From positions 1 through 49,092 of the forward strand of contig CAZRAY010000009.1 in assembly GCA_964598235.1 (NCBI GenBank): a stretch of DNA of 49,092 nt, written 5' to 3'. The stretch's first letter is position 1; each line of letters begins with the position of its first letter. The notes beneath the pieces are model-generated. The model saw nothing but the letters and a program-made list of their open reading frames with translations. It was not told the origin of the DNA and searched no databases. The DNA comes from UBA652 sp964598235. GTDB taxonomy: Bacteria > Pseudomonadota > Gammaproteobacteria > Nitrosococcales > Methylophagaceae. Of this stretch, positions 26,397-34,420 are shown one piece after another. Both the position numbers and the translations under genes were made by a program.

Positions 26397-27653
26397 TTAA
26401 AACTCATACCCTAACCCTATATTAAACCCATCCAACTCCTTCTTACCTGAAGGCGTGCTTTGATCTTGATAATCCAATTTCACAACAACATCTTCGTGCA
26501 ACCACCAGTTCAAACCAATATCAAACTGATCGTATTCTGAATCGGCAGAACTCCCTGCTTGGTTATCCCATTCACTATAACGGGCAAAAATACCAATATT
26601 TTGTGAGAATTTATAAGACGGCTCAATATACCAACCCGTCTGCTCATCCGCACCGACTGATTTTGGTCCACTGCCATCTAAATCCCAAGTCGCATATAAC
26701 GCACGCAAACCAAAATTACCACGTTCAACAACTGCATGCGCTTCAAATAACGTCGCGCTGCCCGCAGTCGGATCCGAACTTTGTGTAATATCAGATTGAT
26801 ATTGCACGGTGCTGCCTAATTCTATACCCGGAATTCCTGTCCATCTTAAGCGTGCAGTGTATGCAAAATCGTCTGCATCCGCTTTACCCACTTTTTGACG
26901 CCCCTTCCGAACGGCATAATTTTTAGCACTCAATGTATTCAAACCGGTTGTCGTTGCCACATCATAGCTAAAGCCTTGTGCAATCTCACCGCTAAACATC
27001 AAGCCACCTTCCCACCATGTTGAAGGAATAATGTTTTTCTCAATTGGATTCCGCTCTGTACCATAAAAAGTCGCTGGCTCATGGGTTTCATTCAAAATAC
27101 CCACTGGTGTGAGGAATAAACCCGCCGTAACGCTATGGCTATTGTTCAAATCATATTGCAGATAGGCTTGCTCGAGTTCAATCTCCCCCACTTTGTCATC
27201 GCCAGCGATACTATGCTCTAACTCTAATTCTGAGAAGAAACGTAAACGATCATTAAATTCATGGCCAAAAAACAACACAAATCGATGAAAATCAGCTTGG
27301 TCGACATCTGCCGAACCATGTTGATCCTCTAGATTGTTATAGTGCAATTCACCATAGCCACCGATTGTTGTCTTATTAGCAGCAAGACTTGCCGTTTTAA
27401 CCGCTTCTTCTGTCGCTTCAGCCACGGCTTCTGCAGTTTCACTGGCTTCATTCGCTGTTTGCTCAGCGCGGTCCACTTGACCCTTCAACGTAGTATTTTC
27501 TGATTTCAATTGCTGGTTTTGCTGTTGCACATCAGATAATTGGCTTTGAATTTCTTGTAGTTTCTGCCAAATTTCATCATTAGTCGGTGCAGCCTGAGCT
27601 GCCGACATAGCCATTAATATACTGACTGCTACTGTTGTTTTTCTAAACCTCAT
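26397..27653 (-). CDS. Outer membrane porin, phosphate-selective O/P-like
   Basis: 418 residues. GGAG is six bases before the ATG at 27653, a better spacing than for the adjacent ATG at 27656 or the GTG at 27665. Signal peptide MRFRKTTVAVSILMAMSAAQA, then a coiled-coil segment (about 20-80, QLSDVQQQNQQLKSENTTLK and an Ala/Glu-rich run) as in trimeric porins. The rest is a beta-barrel that starts TTIGGYGELHYN and ends with the aromatic GLGYEF. Resembles Porin_O_P family members. First gene ahead of FMN-binding and PepSY genes; probably iron-regulated through the site at 27692-27732. Confidence 0.8.
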   Translation of the reverse strand: MRFRKTTVAVSILMAMSAAQAAPTNDEIWQKLQEIQSQLSDVQQQNQQLKSENTTLKGQVDRAEQTANEASETAEAVAEATEEAVKTASLAANKTTIGGYGELHYNNLEDQHGSADVDQADFHRFVLFFGHEFNDRLRFFSELELEHSIAGDDKVGEIELEQAYLQYDLNNSHSVTAGLFLTPVGILNETHEPATFYGTERNPIEKNIIPSTWWEGGLMFSGEIAQGFSYDVATTTGLNTLSAKNYAVRKGRQKVGKADADDFAYTARLRWTGIPGIELGSTVQYQSDITQSSDPTAGSATLFEAHAVVERGNFGLRALYATWDLDGSGPKSVGADEQTGWYIEPSYKFSQNIGIFARYSEWDNQAGSSADSEYDQFDIGLNWWLHEDVVVKLDYQDQSTPSGKKELDGFNIGLGYEF

Positions 27654-27691
27654 CATATTCTCCACTGCATCTTAAATTTCTGATGGTGGAG

Positions 27692-27732
27692 ATTCTACAC
27701 AGAACTTAATGCAAATGCAAACAGTTCTTATT
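27692..27732 (-). promoter_or_regulatory. Sigma-70 promoter overlapped by a Fur-box-like sequence
   Basis: On the minus strand TTGCAT (27720-27715), a 17-bp spacer and TAGAAT (27697-27692) make a good promoter, about 35 bp before the porin ATG. The bases 27732-27707 read AATAAGAACTGTTTGCATTT followed by GCATT, close in shape to Fur sites of the AATGAGAAT..TTTGCATT kind, and they cover the -35. Repression by iron-loaded Fur is inferred. Confidence 0.45.
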
Positions 27733-27777
27733 TAGATTAAATGTTTTCATTCCCTTCCTTGGATACATAACTGAAAA

Positions 27778-28158
27778 TCAAACCACTCGGTGAAGAGCAC
27801 AAATTTTATTCCCTGCTGGATCGCGTAAATAAGCGAGATAGAGCTTGCCAAGCGTACCTGCGCGCTCACCAGGAGGCGCTTCGCATATAGTGCCGCCATG
27901 TGCCACTCCCGCAGCTTGCCAAGCATTAACCGCCGCCGTATTTTTTGCAGTAAAACCAATAGTACTCCCATTCCCATGGCATGGAGGTTCCCCATTAATT
28001 GGAATAGTTATTGCAAAAACACCCCGTCGCGTAACATAAAAACAACGCCCTTTTTCATCTATAACACCCGGTTTATAGCCCAAAACGTCGAAAATCGCAT
28101 CGTAAAAAGCCTTCGACTCTTGAATATTATTTGCACCCACCATAATATGACTAAACAT
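27778..28158 (-). CDS. VOC-family (glyoxalase/bleomycin resistance fold) protein
   Basis: 126 residues, one VOC domain. Starts MFSHIMVGANNIQESKAFYD, where H4 is a usual metal ligand; the second half contains YLAYLRDPAGNKICALH, a matching ligand region. Such proteins bind a divalent metal and act in glyoxalase, dioxygenase or antibiotic-binding roles. Substrate unknown. ATG after AGGA. Stand-alone gene between the porin promoter and ylqF. Confidence 0.85.
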   Translation of the reverse strand: MFSHIMVGANNIQESKAFYDAIFDVLGYKPGVIDEKGRCFYVTRRGVFAITIPINGEPPCHGNGSTIGFTAKNTAAVNAWQAAGVAHGGTICEAPPGERAGTLGKLYLAYLRDPAGNKICALHRVV

Positions 28159-28208
28159 GTGACATCCTCATTGATATGAAATCTGGATAAGAAATTAGCA
28201 CCCATCCT

Positions 28209-28234
28209 CGTCATCCCCGTGCAGACGGGGATCC
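28209..28234. repeat. Short palindromic REP-like element (CATCCCCGT type), copy 2
   Basis: ATCCCCGT (28213-28220) and ACGGGGAT (28225-28232) flank GCAG. It differs from copy 1 only in the loop over 26 bases. It lies just downstream of ylqF, where it could act as a transcription end. Confidence 0.8.
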
Positions 28235-28255
28235 ATTGTTGATACGTAAACTCAA

Positions 28256-28900
28256 TTAACCCCGCGACCCTTTCCGCCGCGCCTTCCGTGCTGCCTTTTT
28301 CGCTTCTTCTTTGTCGCGTTTTATCACTAATGCGCCCTCTTCCTGTTCTCGCATTGCGGGTGTTTCCAAGGTAAGGCCGCCCAAAGTGCCTGATCGAAAT
28401 TCGGTAATGAGTAAGCGAGAAACGCGATCTAAATCCATCTGTCCCTTTGCCCGCATACAACCGCGTAATTGTGCAATNNNNNNNNNNNNNNNNNNNNNNN
28501 NNNNNNNNNNNNNNNNNNNNNNNNNNNNNNNNNNNNNNNNNNNNNNNNNNNNNNNNNNNNNNNNNNNNNNNNNNNNNTTCTTCGGTGCCATCTTATTGCA
28601 CAAATCAATAATGCTTCGGATCTTATCGGGTTGCTCCGTCGTCAATGCTAGTGTTTTAACGCCCTGCTCTTGCTCAAGGAAGGCTTGCCATTCCTTTGTG
28701 CGTTCGGGGTCGGCCAAATCTGTTTTCGTCAGCACTTTAATCGTTGGTTTATCACGACGCAATTTGGTAATCATCGGATTTTCACTGCTATAGGGAATAC
28801 GTGAATCCAACACCTCAATCAACATATCCATCTTGGGCAGGTTTTGGGCGGCTTCTTTTCGCGCCTTATGCATATGCCCTGGAAACCAATTAATCGCCAT
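28256..28900 (-). CDS. ylqF: YlqF/RbgA-type ribosome biogenesis GTPase, interrupted by assembly gap
   Basis: The N-terminus (MAINWFPGHMHKARKE, with IEVLDSRIPYSSENP) and C-terminus (RGCMRAKGQMDLDRV, EFRSGTLGG) are those of circularly permuted YlqF GTPases. G4 (LTKTDLAD) is on the start side. The region that should carry the P-loop GIPNVGKS and DTPG is missing where the 100 N stand. Relatives are about 310 residues; the present frame spans 214 with 34 undetermined, so roughly 110 residues should lie in the gap rather than 33. The Ns therefore do not give the real distance. Acts in large-subunit assembly. Overlaps the end of cvfB by 11 bp. Confidence 0.85.
   Translation of the reverse strand: MAINWFPGHMHKARKEAAQNLPKMDMLIEVLDSRIPYSSENPMITKLRRDKPTIKVLTKTDLADPERTKEWQAFLEQEQGVKTLALTTEQPDKIRSIIDLCNKMAPKXXXXXXXXXXXXXXXXXXXXXXXXXXXXXXXXXXIAQLRGCMRAKGQMDLDRVSRLLITEFRSGTLGGLTLETPAMREQEEGALVIKRDKEEAKKAARKARRKGSRG
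28478..28577. other. Assembly gap of 100 N, true length unknown
   Basis: Exactly 100 N, the usual placeholder for an unsized gap, lies inside ylqF. Comparison with family length suggests several hundred bases are missing. All coordinates to the right are nominal relative to the left part. Confidence 0.95.
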
Positions 28901-29735
28901 CTTGATCTGCCAAGCTAATGCGGTCAGGTGTGATCACGATTTTACGTTGCTTATAAAGCCCACCTAATGCCTTTTTATAACTCTTCTTGCTCACCCCAAA
29001 TTGGGCAGCAATATCAGCAGGCGAGCTGCGATCAGTTAATGTTGTTGAGCCGCCTTGCTCCTGAATATAGGCCAACACCTGCTCAGCCAAACTATCCAAA
29101 CCCTGTTTATTTGCTAGCTGCAAACATAAATCTAACTTACCATCCGCGCGCACTTGCTTAATAAATCCCTTGGTCGCTTCACCCACACGCAACGGCTTAA
29201 ACACCTCATTATGGAACACCAACCCGATAACAGCATTATTAATAACGGCTTTATAGCCCAAGTCCGTGCGTCCATAAATCAATAAGTCCACTGCCTGCCC
29301 TGCGGTAAAATAAATCGATGTTTCTGCTAAGAACTTATCTACCTTCGTACTTGCCACAATCCGCTCTGATGCTTTATCAATATAAAGATACACCACATAG
29401 CTCCGTCCCACTTCCAGCGGTTTACTCTGCTCAGAAAAAGGCACTAATAAATCCTTAGGCAAGCCCCAATCTAAAAAAGCCCCCACCTCATTCACCTCAA
29501 TCACCTTCAAGCTTACGCACTCGCCCACCATCGCCTTCGGCGTTTCAGTCGTCGCAATCGGCAAATCCTCCGAATCAAGGTACACAAACACCTCTATCGC
29601 CGCACCCACCTCACAACCCTCTGGCACATACCGCGCTGGCAATAAAATATCTTCTTCATTCCCCCCATCTAGATATACCCCAAAATCTACGATTTTAGTA
29701 ATAGTTAACGTATTGTGTTTTCCGATAGCGGCCAT
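28890..29735 (-). CDS. cvfB: CvfB-family S1-like RNA-binding protein
   Basis: 281 residues. Successive S1-like beta-barrels: first near 1-60 (LTITKIVDFGVYLDGG), second near 65-130 (VSLKVIEVNEVGAFLDWGLPKDLLVPF), third near 140-210 (DLLIYGRTDLGYKAVIN). A C-terminal winged helix follows (DIAAQFGVSKKSYKKALGGLYKQ). This is the YitL/CvfB layout. Binds RNA with low specificity; linked to virulence regulation in Staphylococcus, not well defined in Gammaproteobacteria. Overlaps ylqF by 11 bp and is divergent from the restriction enzyme gene. Confidence 0.9.
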   Translation of the reverse strand: MAAIGKHNTLTITKIVDFGVYLDGGNEEDILLPARYVPEGCEVGAAIEVFVYLDSEDLPIATTETPKAMVGECVSLKVIEVNEVGAFLDWGLPKDLLVPFSEQSKPLEVGRSYVVYLYIDKASERIVASTKVDKFLAETSIYFTAGQAVDLLIYGRTDLGYKAVINNAVIGLVFHNEVFKPLRVGEATKGFIKQVRADGKLDLCLQLANKQGLDSLAEQVLAYIQEQGGSTTLTDRSSPADIAAQFGVSKKSYKKALGGLYKQRKIVITPDRISLADQDGD

Positions 29736-29865
29736 GTTAGTCTCGTTGTTTAAGCTTAATGGTGCCTATTTTAACGTAATCTCTCTACATAACTTGTTTT
29801 GATTTATCTCCTTCAGGGAATCACGCTATAATCATCCCCACATAATTTATTCGCTAGGATTGTAC

Positions 29866-32800
29866 ATGGCCTTGTTCCACCCTAAAGTGCTTGCTAAAGA
29901 ACTTCATATTGAAGCTATTCCAACACATCACTTTGAAATCATTTCTGAATGGGCTGCTAGCATCCAGAGTAAGGCAATTTATAGCCAAAAAGAAACCGCG
30001 CTCAGCGGCCAATTTGTCCATAAAATATTGCTTGAAGTATTAGGCTATACTCATTTCTCAAAAAACCATGAGCAATGGAATATCACCCGTGAGCAACAGC
30101 TTGGGAAAGGCAGCGTTGATGTTGCTTTAGGCCAATTTACAACCGACTCCGCTAAAGTTCTTGTGCCCTTTGAGCTTAAAGGTGCCAAAACCAAAGATCT
30201 GGATGCCATTATGCCCGGTCGCCATAAAAGCCCCGTGCAGCAAGCCTGGGAATATGCAATGGATGCACCTGGCGCCCAATGGGTCATGGTCAGCAACTAT
30301 GTTGAAATTCGTCTCTATGCCGTCGGTTATGGTAGGCAAGATTATGAAACCTGGCAAATAAACCAACTCACAGACCCTGCAGAATATGCACGCTTCATCA
30401 ACTTATTATCAGCTGACAACTTGCTTAATGGCGCCACACGTCAATTATTAGAAGCCAGCGACCAAGTTGAAAAAGATATCACCGATCGGCTCTATGATGA
30501 TTATCGTCAGCTTCGGCTTAATCTCATTACCACTCTCGATCAAGACAACCCAGCAGTGCCTATTGAGCAACTGGTTTCCCTTGCCCAAACTTTATTGGAT
30601 CGTATTCTCTTTATTGCCTTTGCAGAAGATCATAGTCTCATACCCGATAAAACACTCCATAAAGTGTATCAACATACCGACCCCTATAATCCACGGCCTA
30701 TCTGGGAGAACTTCAAAGGGCTATTTCGGGCTATCGACAAAGGCAATTCTCAGCTCAATATTCCTGCTTATAATGGCGGCCTATTTGCAGAAAACACTGC
30801 CTTAGGTAAACTTGCCATCTCTGATCTACTTTGTGCTGGATTCAAAGAATTGGGAGAATATGATTTTGAATCAGAGGTTAGCGTTAATGTGCTTGGTCAT
30901 ATTTTTGAGCAATCCATCAGCGATCTCGAAGCCATTCATCAAGCCATCGAAGCTGGGCAAGATCTCACAAAAACAGGCAAGCAAACCGCCACCAAAGGCA
31001 AACGCAAACAAGATGGGGTGGTTTATACCCCGAATGACATCACCCGCTTTATTGTTGAACACACACTCGGCAGCTATCTCAATCAGGCCTTTAATGCCCT
31101 ATTATTGCAATATATCAAAACCAAAAAAATTGCAGATGCTGAGCAAGATATTAGCTGGAAAAACCAAAAATCAGAACATCAATTCTGGAGCCACTGGCGC
31201 GAACAACTCATGCAAATAAAAATTGTTGATCCCGCTTGTGGTTCAGGAGCATTTTTAGTGGCCGCCTTTGATTATCTGCATGCCGAATATACCCGCATCA
31301 ATGAAAAACTGGTTGAAATCACAGGCACAGCCGATCTCTTTGATCTCGACAAAGAAATCCTCACCAACAATCTTTATGGTGTTGATATTAATGCCGAATC
31401 TATTGAAATCAGCAAACTCTCCTTATGGCTAAAAACAGCTAAGCGCGGCAAAGCGCTCACCAGCTTAGATAACAATCTGCGCCATGGCAATAGCCTCGTA
31501 TTTGCAGAGAATGACACGGATACCATTGCCACCAATAACTTTAATTGGCAATCTGCTTTTCCTAAAATCTTCGCCCAAGGTGGTTTTGATGTGGTGTTAG
31601 GCAATCCGCCTTATGTGCGCCAAGAACGCATCAGTGACATCAAGCCCTATTTAGAACAACATTTTGCTGTTTATCATGGCGTAGTTGATTTGTTTGCTTA
31701 TTTTTATGAACTGGGCTTAAAGCTGCTCAAGCCGACTGGTTTATTGGGTTATATCTCCTCCAGCACCTTTTTTAAAACCAGCAGCGGTGAAGCCTTGCGC
31801 CACTATTTAAGCCAGCAAAGCCAACTTGAAGCGATTATTGATTTTGGTGATTTACAATTATTTGAAGGGGTAACCACCTATCCCGCCATTATCATTGCGC
31901 GCCAAAACAAACCCCATGATAAACACCTTATTCCCTTTTTAAATATCACCGAATCCAGCTTGCCAGAAGATTTAACAGCCTATTTTCACCAACATCAGCA
32001 AACCATGGCACAGCAACAACTCGGCACTAATAGCTGGCGATTAGAAAGCAAAGCACTTGCCCAATTGCGCCTCAAACTCACCGCTGAGCACCCTAGTTTA
32101 AAGCAGGCTTATGGTTCGCCCTATCGAGGCGTATTAACCGGTTTTAATGATGCCTTTGTGATTGATCGCGCCACTCGCAATCAACTGATTGCGGATGATC
32201 CCCGATCTGCCGAGATCCTCAAACCCTTTTTAGAAGGCAAAGATCTGAAAAAATGGCATAGTGAACCGCGTGATTTATGGCTGATTTTTACCCGTCGAGG
32301 TATTGATATTGAACAATATCCCGCCGTGCTCAATTATTTAACACAATTTCAACAACGACTCACACCCAAACCTAAAGGTTGGGATAAACAACAAAAAGCA
32401 CTGCCTAAAAATGAACAAGAAAAATGGTCAGGCAGAAAGGCGGGGCCTTATCAATGGTATGAAATTCAAGATACCGTTTCTTATTATGAAAAGTTTGAGC
32501 CGCCAAAGATAAGTTATGGTCATTTTTCACCGAACCAACTCTTTGGCTTAGATACGCAAGGCTATTTCTCTAATGATAAAACGTATATTTTGCCCAATGC
32601 TGATGCTTTTTTGCTCGGCATTCTTAATTCATCCATTAGCTGGTTATTGATTACCTCGATGTGTCCTTTTGTGCGTGGCGGTTATTATGAAGTGCGGGCA
32701 TATTACATGGAAACCCTCCCCATCCCCAATGCCAGCGACCAACAAAAACAAACCATCGGTCAACTCGCTGAGCAATGCCAACAATTAGCCGAAGATCGTT

Positions 32801-33117
32801 ATGCCATCGAACAAAGCGTGCGCCAGCGTATTCCTGATCTCTGCCCCGAGGATCGCGATCCAAAACTCAGCACCAAATTAAAAAACTGGTGGCAGCTTGA
32901 TTTTGCCGCCTTCCATAAAGAAATTAAACGCCTATATAAACAAGATATTCCGCTCACCGAACGCAATGATTGGCAGCAATGGTTAAACAGCGAAGCAGAT
33001 AAAATCCAAACACTTTCCAGCCAAGTCGCTCAGCATGAACGCCTGCTTAATGAGCAGGTTTATGCCCTATTTAAGCTATCAAATGCCGATATAACATTGC
33101 TCGAAAGCCAATTATGA
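29866..33117 (+). CDS. Single-chain type IIG restriction-modification enzyme (Eco57I-like)
   Basis: 1083 residues from the ATG at 29866, with AGGA six bases upstream; a TTG six bases earlier is less likely. N-terminal PD-(D/E)XK nuclease: D85 in GKGSVDVAL, then E103 and K105 in PFELKGAK. A helical linker follows. The gamma-class N6-adenine methyltransferase has the SAM motif DPACGSGAF (D455) and catalytic NPPYV (N580). The C-terminal 400 residues look like a target-recognition domain (GVLTGFNDAFVID, LKPFLEGKDL, YFSNDKTYIL). Cuts and methylates the same asymmetric site; recognition sequence unknown. No separate methylase or specificity gene lies nearby. Stop overlaps the next start (ATGA). Confidence 0.9.
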   Translation: MALFHPKVLAKELHIEAIPTHHFEIISEWAASIQSKAIYSQKETALSGQFVHKILLEVLGYTHFSKNHEQWNITREQQLGKGSVDVALGQFTTDSAKVLVPFELKGAKTKDLDAIMPGRHKSPVQQAWEYAMDAPGAQWVMVSNYVEIRLYAVGYGRQDYETWQINQLTDPAEYARFINLLSADNLLNGATRQLLEASDQVEKDITDRLYDDYRQLRLNLITTLDQDNPAVPIEQLVSLAQTLLDRILFIAFAEDHSLIPDKTLHKVYQHTDPYNPRPIWENFKGLFRAIDKGNSQLNIPAYNGGLFAENTALGKLAISDLLCAGFKELGEYDFESEVSVNVLGHIFEQSISDLEAIHQAIEAGQDLTKTGKQTATKGKRKQDGVVYTPNDITRFIVEHTLGSYLNQAFNALLLQYIKTKKIADAEQDISWKNQKSEHQFWSHWREQLMQIKIVDPACGSGAFLVAAFDYLHAEYTRINEKLVEITGTADLFDLDKEILTNNLYGVDINAESIEISKLSLWLKTAKRGKALTSLDNNLRHGNSLVFAENDTDTIATNNFNWQSAFPKIFAQGGFDVVLGNPPYVRQERISDIKPYLEQHFAVYHGVVDLFAYFYELGLKLLKPTGLLGYISSSTFFKTSSGEALRHYLSQQSQLEAIIDFGDLQLFEGVTTYPAIIIARQNKPHDKHLIPFLNITESSLPEDLTAYFHQHQQTMAQQQLGTNSWRLESKALAQLRLKLTAEHPSLKQAYGSPYRGVLTGFNDAFVIDRATRNQLIADDPRSAEILKPFLEGKDLKKWHSEPRDLWLIFTRRGIDIEQYPAVLNYLTQFQQRLTPKPKGWDKQQKALPKNEQEKWSGRKAGPYQWYEIQDTVSYYEKFEPPKISYGHFSPNQLFGLDTQGYFSNDKTYILPNADAFLLGILNSSISWLLITSMCPFVRGGYYEVRAYYMETLPIPNASDQQKQTIGQLAEQCQQLAEDRYAIEQSVRQRIPDLCPEDRDPKLSTKLKNWWQLDFAAFHKEIKRLYKQDIPLTERNDWQQWLNSEADKIQTLSSQVAQHERLLNEQVYALFKLSNADITLLESQL

Positions 33118-33653
33118 ATCACGACCCAGATAATATACTCGCCGACCACTCTTCGCTAACTATTGAGTGCCCACATTGCGATTGTAAAGATATTGATTAC
33201 TCAATCCCTATTCATAACGGCATCTCACTCTGGAATATTGATCTACATATTAATAGTGTTGAAAAATTAGGTTCTGAGGCAGAGAAATCCCGTTTACAAG
33301 CAATCTTAAATAAAGGAGAAACACCAAGCTCTCAGGGCTATTCCATTCCGCTCACCTGCCCCAACTGCCAGACATTCACTATTGCTTGGTATCTTGAAAT
33401 GTTCTATTTCGAATTTCCGACACCTGCTATTAAAAAAGAATGGGAAGTTGCCTTAGCCAACAACGATTGGCAATCAACCGATGCACTCCGAAAGCTATGC
33501 TTTCATCGGTTTTATAAAGATAATTTCACCTGTTGGCAATGTAAATCCAAGCTCATCCCTGCCAGAAAACCCATTCAGCAATATAAATGCTATGCCTGCA
33601 AACAACCGGATCTAATCGCACACTGGGATGCCATTATTTATGAAATGTATTGA
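33114..33653 (+). CDS. Four-CxxC zinc-ribbon protein coupled to the restriction enzyme
   Basis: 179 residues. Four CxxC knuckles are visible: C19/C22 (with an extra C24), C82/C85 (TCPNC), C140/C143 (TCWQC) and C159/C162 (CYAC). Two zinc ribbons, each made of two knuckles, would fit. Aromatic residues are frequent between them (WYLEMFYFEFP). No membrane segment and no nuclease motif. ATG overlaps the stop of the type IIG gene by 4 bp, so it is almost certainly made with it. No family is recognised. It might bind DNA or the enzyme, or modulate cutting; all of this is inference. Confidence 0.75.
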   Translation: MNHDPDNILADHSSLTIECPHCDCKDIDYSIPIHNGISLWNIDLHINSVEKLGSEAEKSRLQAILNKGETPSSQGYSIPLTCPNCQTFTIAWYLEMFYFEFPTPAIKKEWEVALANNDWQSTDALRKLCFHRFYKDNFTCWQCKSKLIPARKPIQQYKCYACKQPDLIAHWDAIIYEMY

Positions 33654-33704
33654 ATAATACCTGCGCTAGGCTATCGATATCGAATTTTGATGATCATCAG
33701 ATGA

Positions 33705-33734
33705 TTGACACATTATATGCATATAAATGATAAT
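33705..33734 (+). promoter_or_regulatory. Sigma-70 promoter of vapBC
   Basis: TTGACA (33705-33710), 18-bp spacer, GATAAT (33729-33734). The -35 is perfect and the -10 differs at one base. The ATG of vapB is 34 bp downstream of the -10. Two palindromes overlap the spacer and the start area. Confidence 0.7.
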
Positions 33735-33746
33735 ATATGCATATAA
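33713..33746. promoter_or_regulatory. Paired palindromic operators for VapB
   Basis: TTATATGCATATAA (33713-33726) is a perfect 14-bp palindrome. TATATGCATATA recurs with its centre 20 bp further on, close to two helix turns. The pair covers the vapBC promoter spacer and the region just after the -10. VapB antitoxins with VapC commonly bind such sites and repress their own operon. Confidence 0.65.
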
Positions 33747-33767
33747 ATTCCATTAGGAGGAATAGCC

Positions 33768-33962
33768 ATGCGAACAACACTCGATTTACCCAAAGAATTA
33801 TTAAACAAAGCGATGTCTTTATCCCAGATAAAAACAAAAACCCAAGTGATCACCGTCGCACTAGAAGAAATGATTAGAAAATCTGAAATTGCTGATTTAA
33901 AAAAGGCCAAAGGCACTGTAGATTTAGAGATTGACCTTGATGCCTTGCGTGGCCGTCATTAA
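33768..33962 (+). CDS. vapB: VapB-type antitoxin
   Basis: 64 residues. N-terminal ribbon-helix-helix-like segment (MRTTLDLPKELLNKAM, then a helix to TVALEEMIRK), which binds operator DNA, and an acidic C-terminal tail (VDLEIDLDALRGR) that would wrap the toxin and fill its active site. AGGAGG eight bases before the ATG, the strongest binding site seen here. The stop overlaps the vapC start by one base (TAATG). Confidence 0.88.
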   Translation: MRTTLDLPKELLNKAMSLSQIKTKTQVITVALEEMIRKSEIADLKKAKGTVDLEIDLDALRGRH

Positions 33963-34345
33963 TGGCGGTATTGGTTGATACCTCGATATGGATTGATTAT
34001 TTTAGATCAGGTGCACATTCTGAAAAACTGGATTATTTAATTGATGAAAATCTAGTAGTCATCAATAATCTCATCTTAACTGAATTATTGCCACTGTTAA
34101 CCGTTAAAAAAGAAAACCATATTATTGCATTGTTACAAAAGCTGCGTAAGCTACCCATCGAATTAGACTGGGATAATATCGTTGCACTTCAGGTTAGTTG
34201 TTTGCAATCAGGTGTCAGTGGAATTGGTATTCCAGATTTAATTATTGCTCAAAATGCGATTCAAAATACCCTAGCCATTTATTCGCTTGATAAACATTTT
34301 GTCTTAATGCAAAAAGCAAAATTGGGGATTAAGCTATTTTCATAA
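33962..34345 (+). CDS. vapC: VapC-type PIN-domain toxin ribonuclease
   Basis: 127 residues, one PIN domain. Acidic active-site residues are D6 (LVDTSIW), E41 (LTELL), D92 (GIPDLII) and D110 (SLDKHF). Toxins of this family cut initiator tRNA or rRNA when their antitoxin is degraded; the target of this one cannot be told. Follows vapB with one-base overlap. Lies just after the restriction enzyme pair, so the region combines defence and addiction functions. Confidence 0.92.
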   Translation: MAVLVDTSIWIDYFRSGAHSEKLDYLIDENLVVINNLILTELLPLLTVKKENHIIALLQKLRKLPIELDWDNIVALQVSCLQSGVSGIGIPDLIIAQNAIQNTLAIYSLDKHFVLMQKAKLGIKLFS

Positions 34346-34346
34346 T

Positions 34347-34368
34347 GGATTCCCGCCTACGCGGGAAT
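34347..34368. repeat. Short palindromic REP-like element (ATTCCCGC type)
   Basis: ATTCCCGC and GCGGGAAT flank CTAC directly downstream of vapC. It is related in design to the ATCCCCGT copies at 26355 and 28209 and resembles widespread proteobacterial GTCATTCCCGC repeats. No T-run follows, so termination is uncertain. Confidence 0.75.
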
Positions 34369-34420
34369 AATAGGCTTAATCCCGTATAATATCCCCATCC
34401 AAATTTGAAGAGAAAATAAC

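Noticed and set aside
28256..28900. ylqF as a truncated or degraded pseudogene
   Set aside because: The short length is explained by the 100-N placeholder; both ends of the protein are well conserved.
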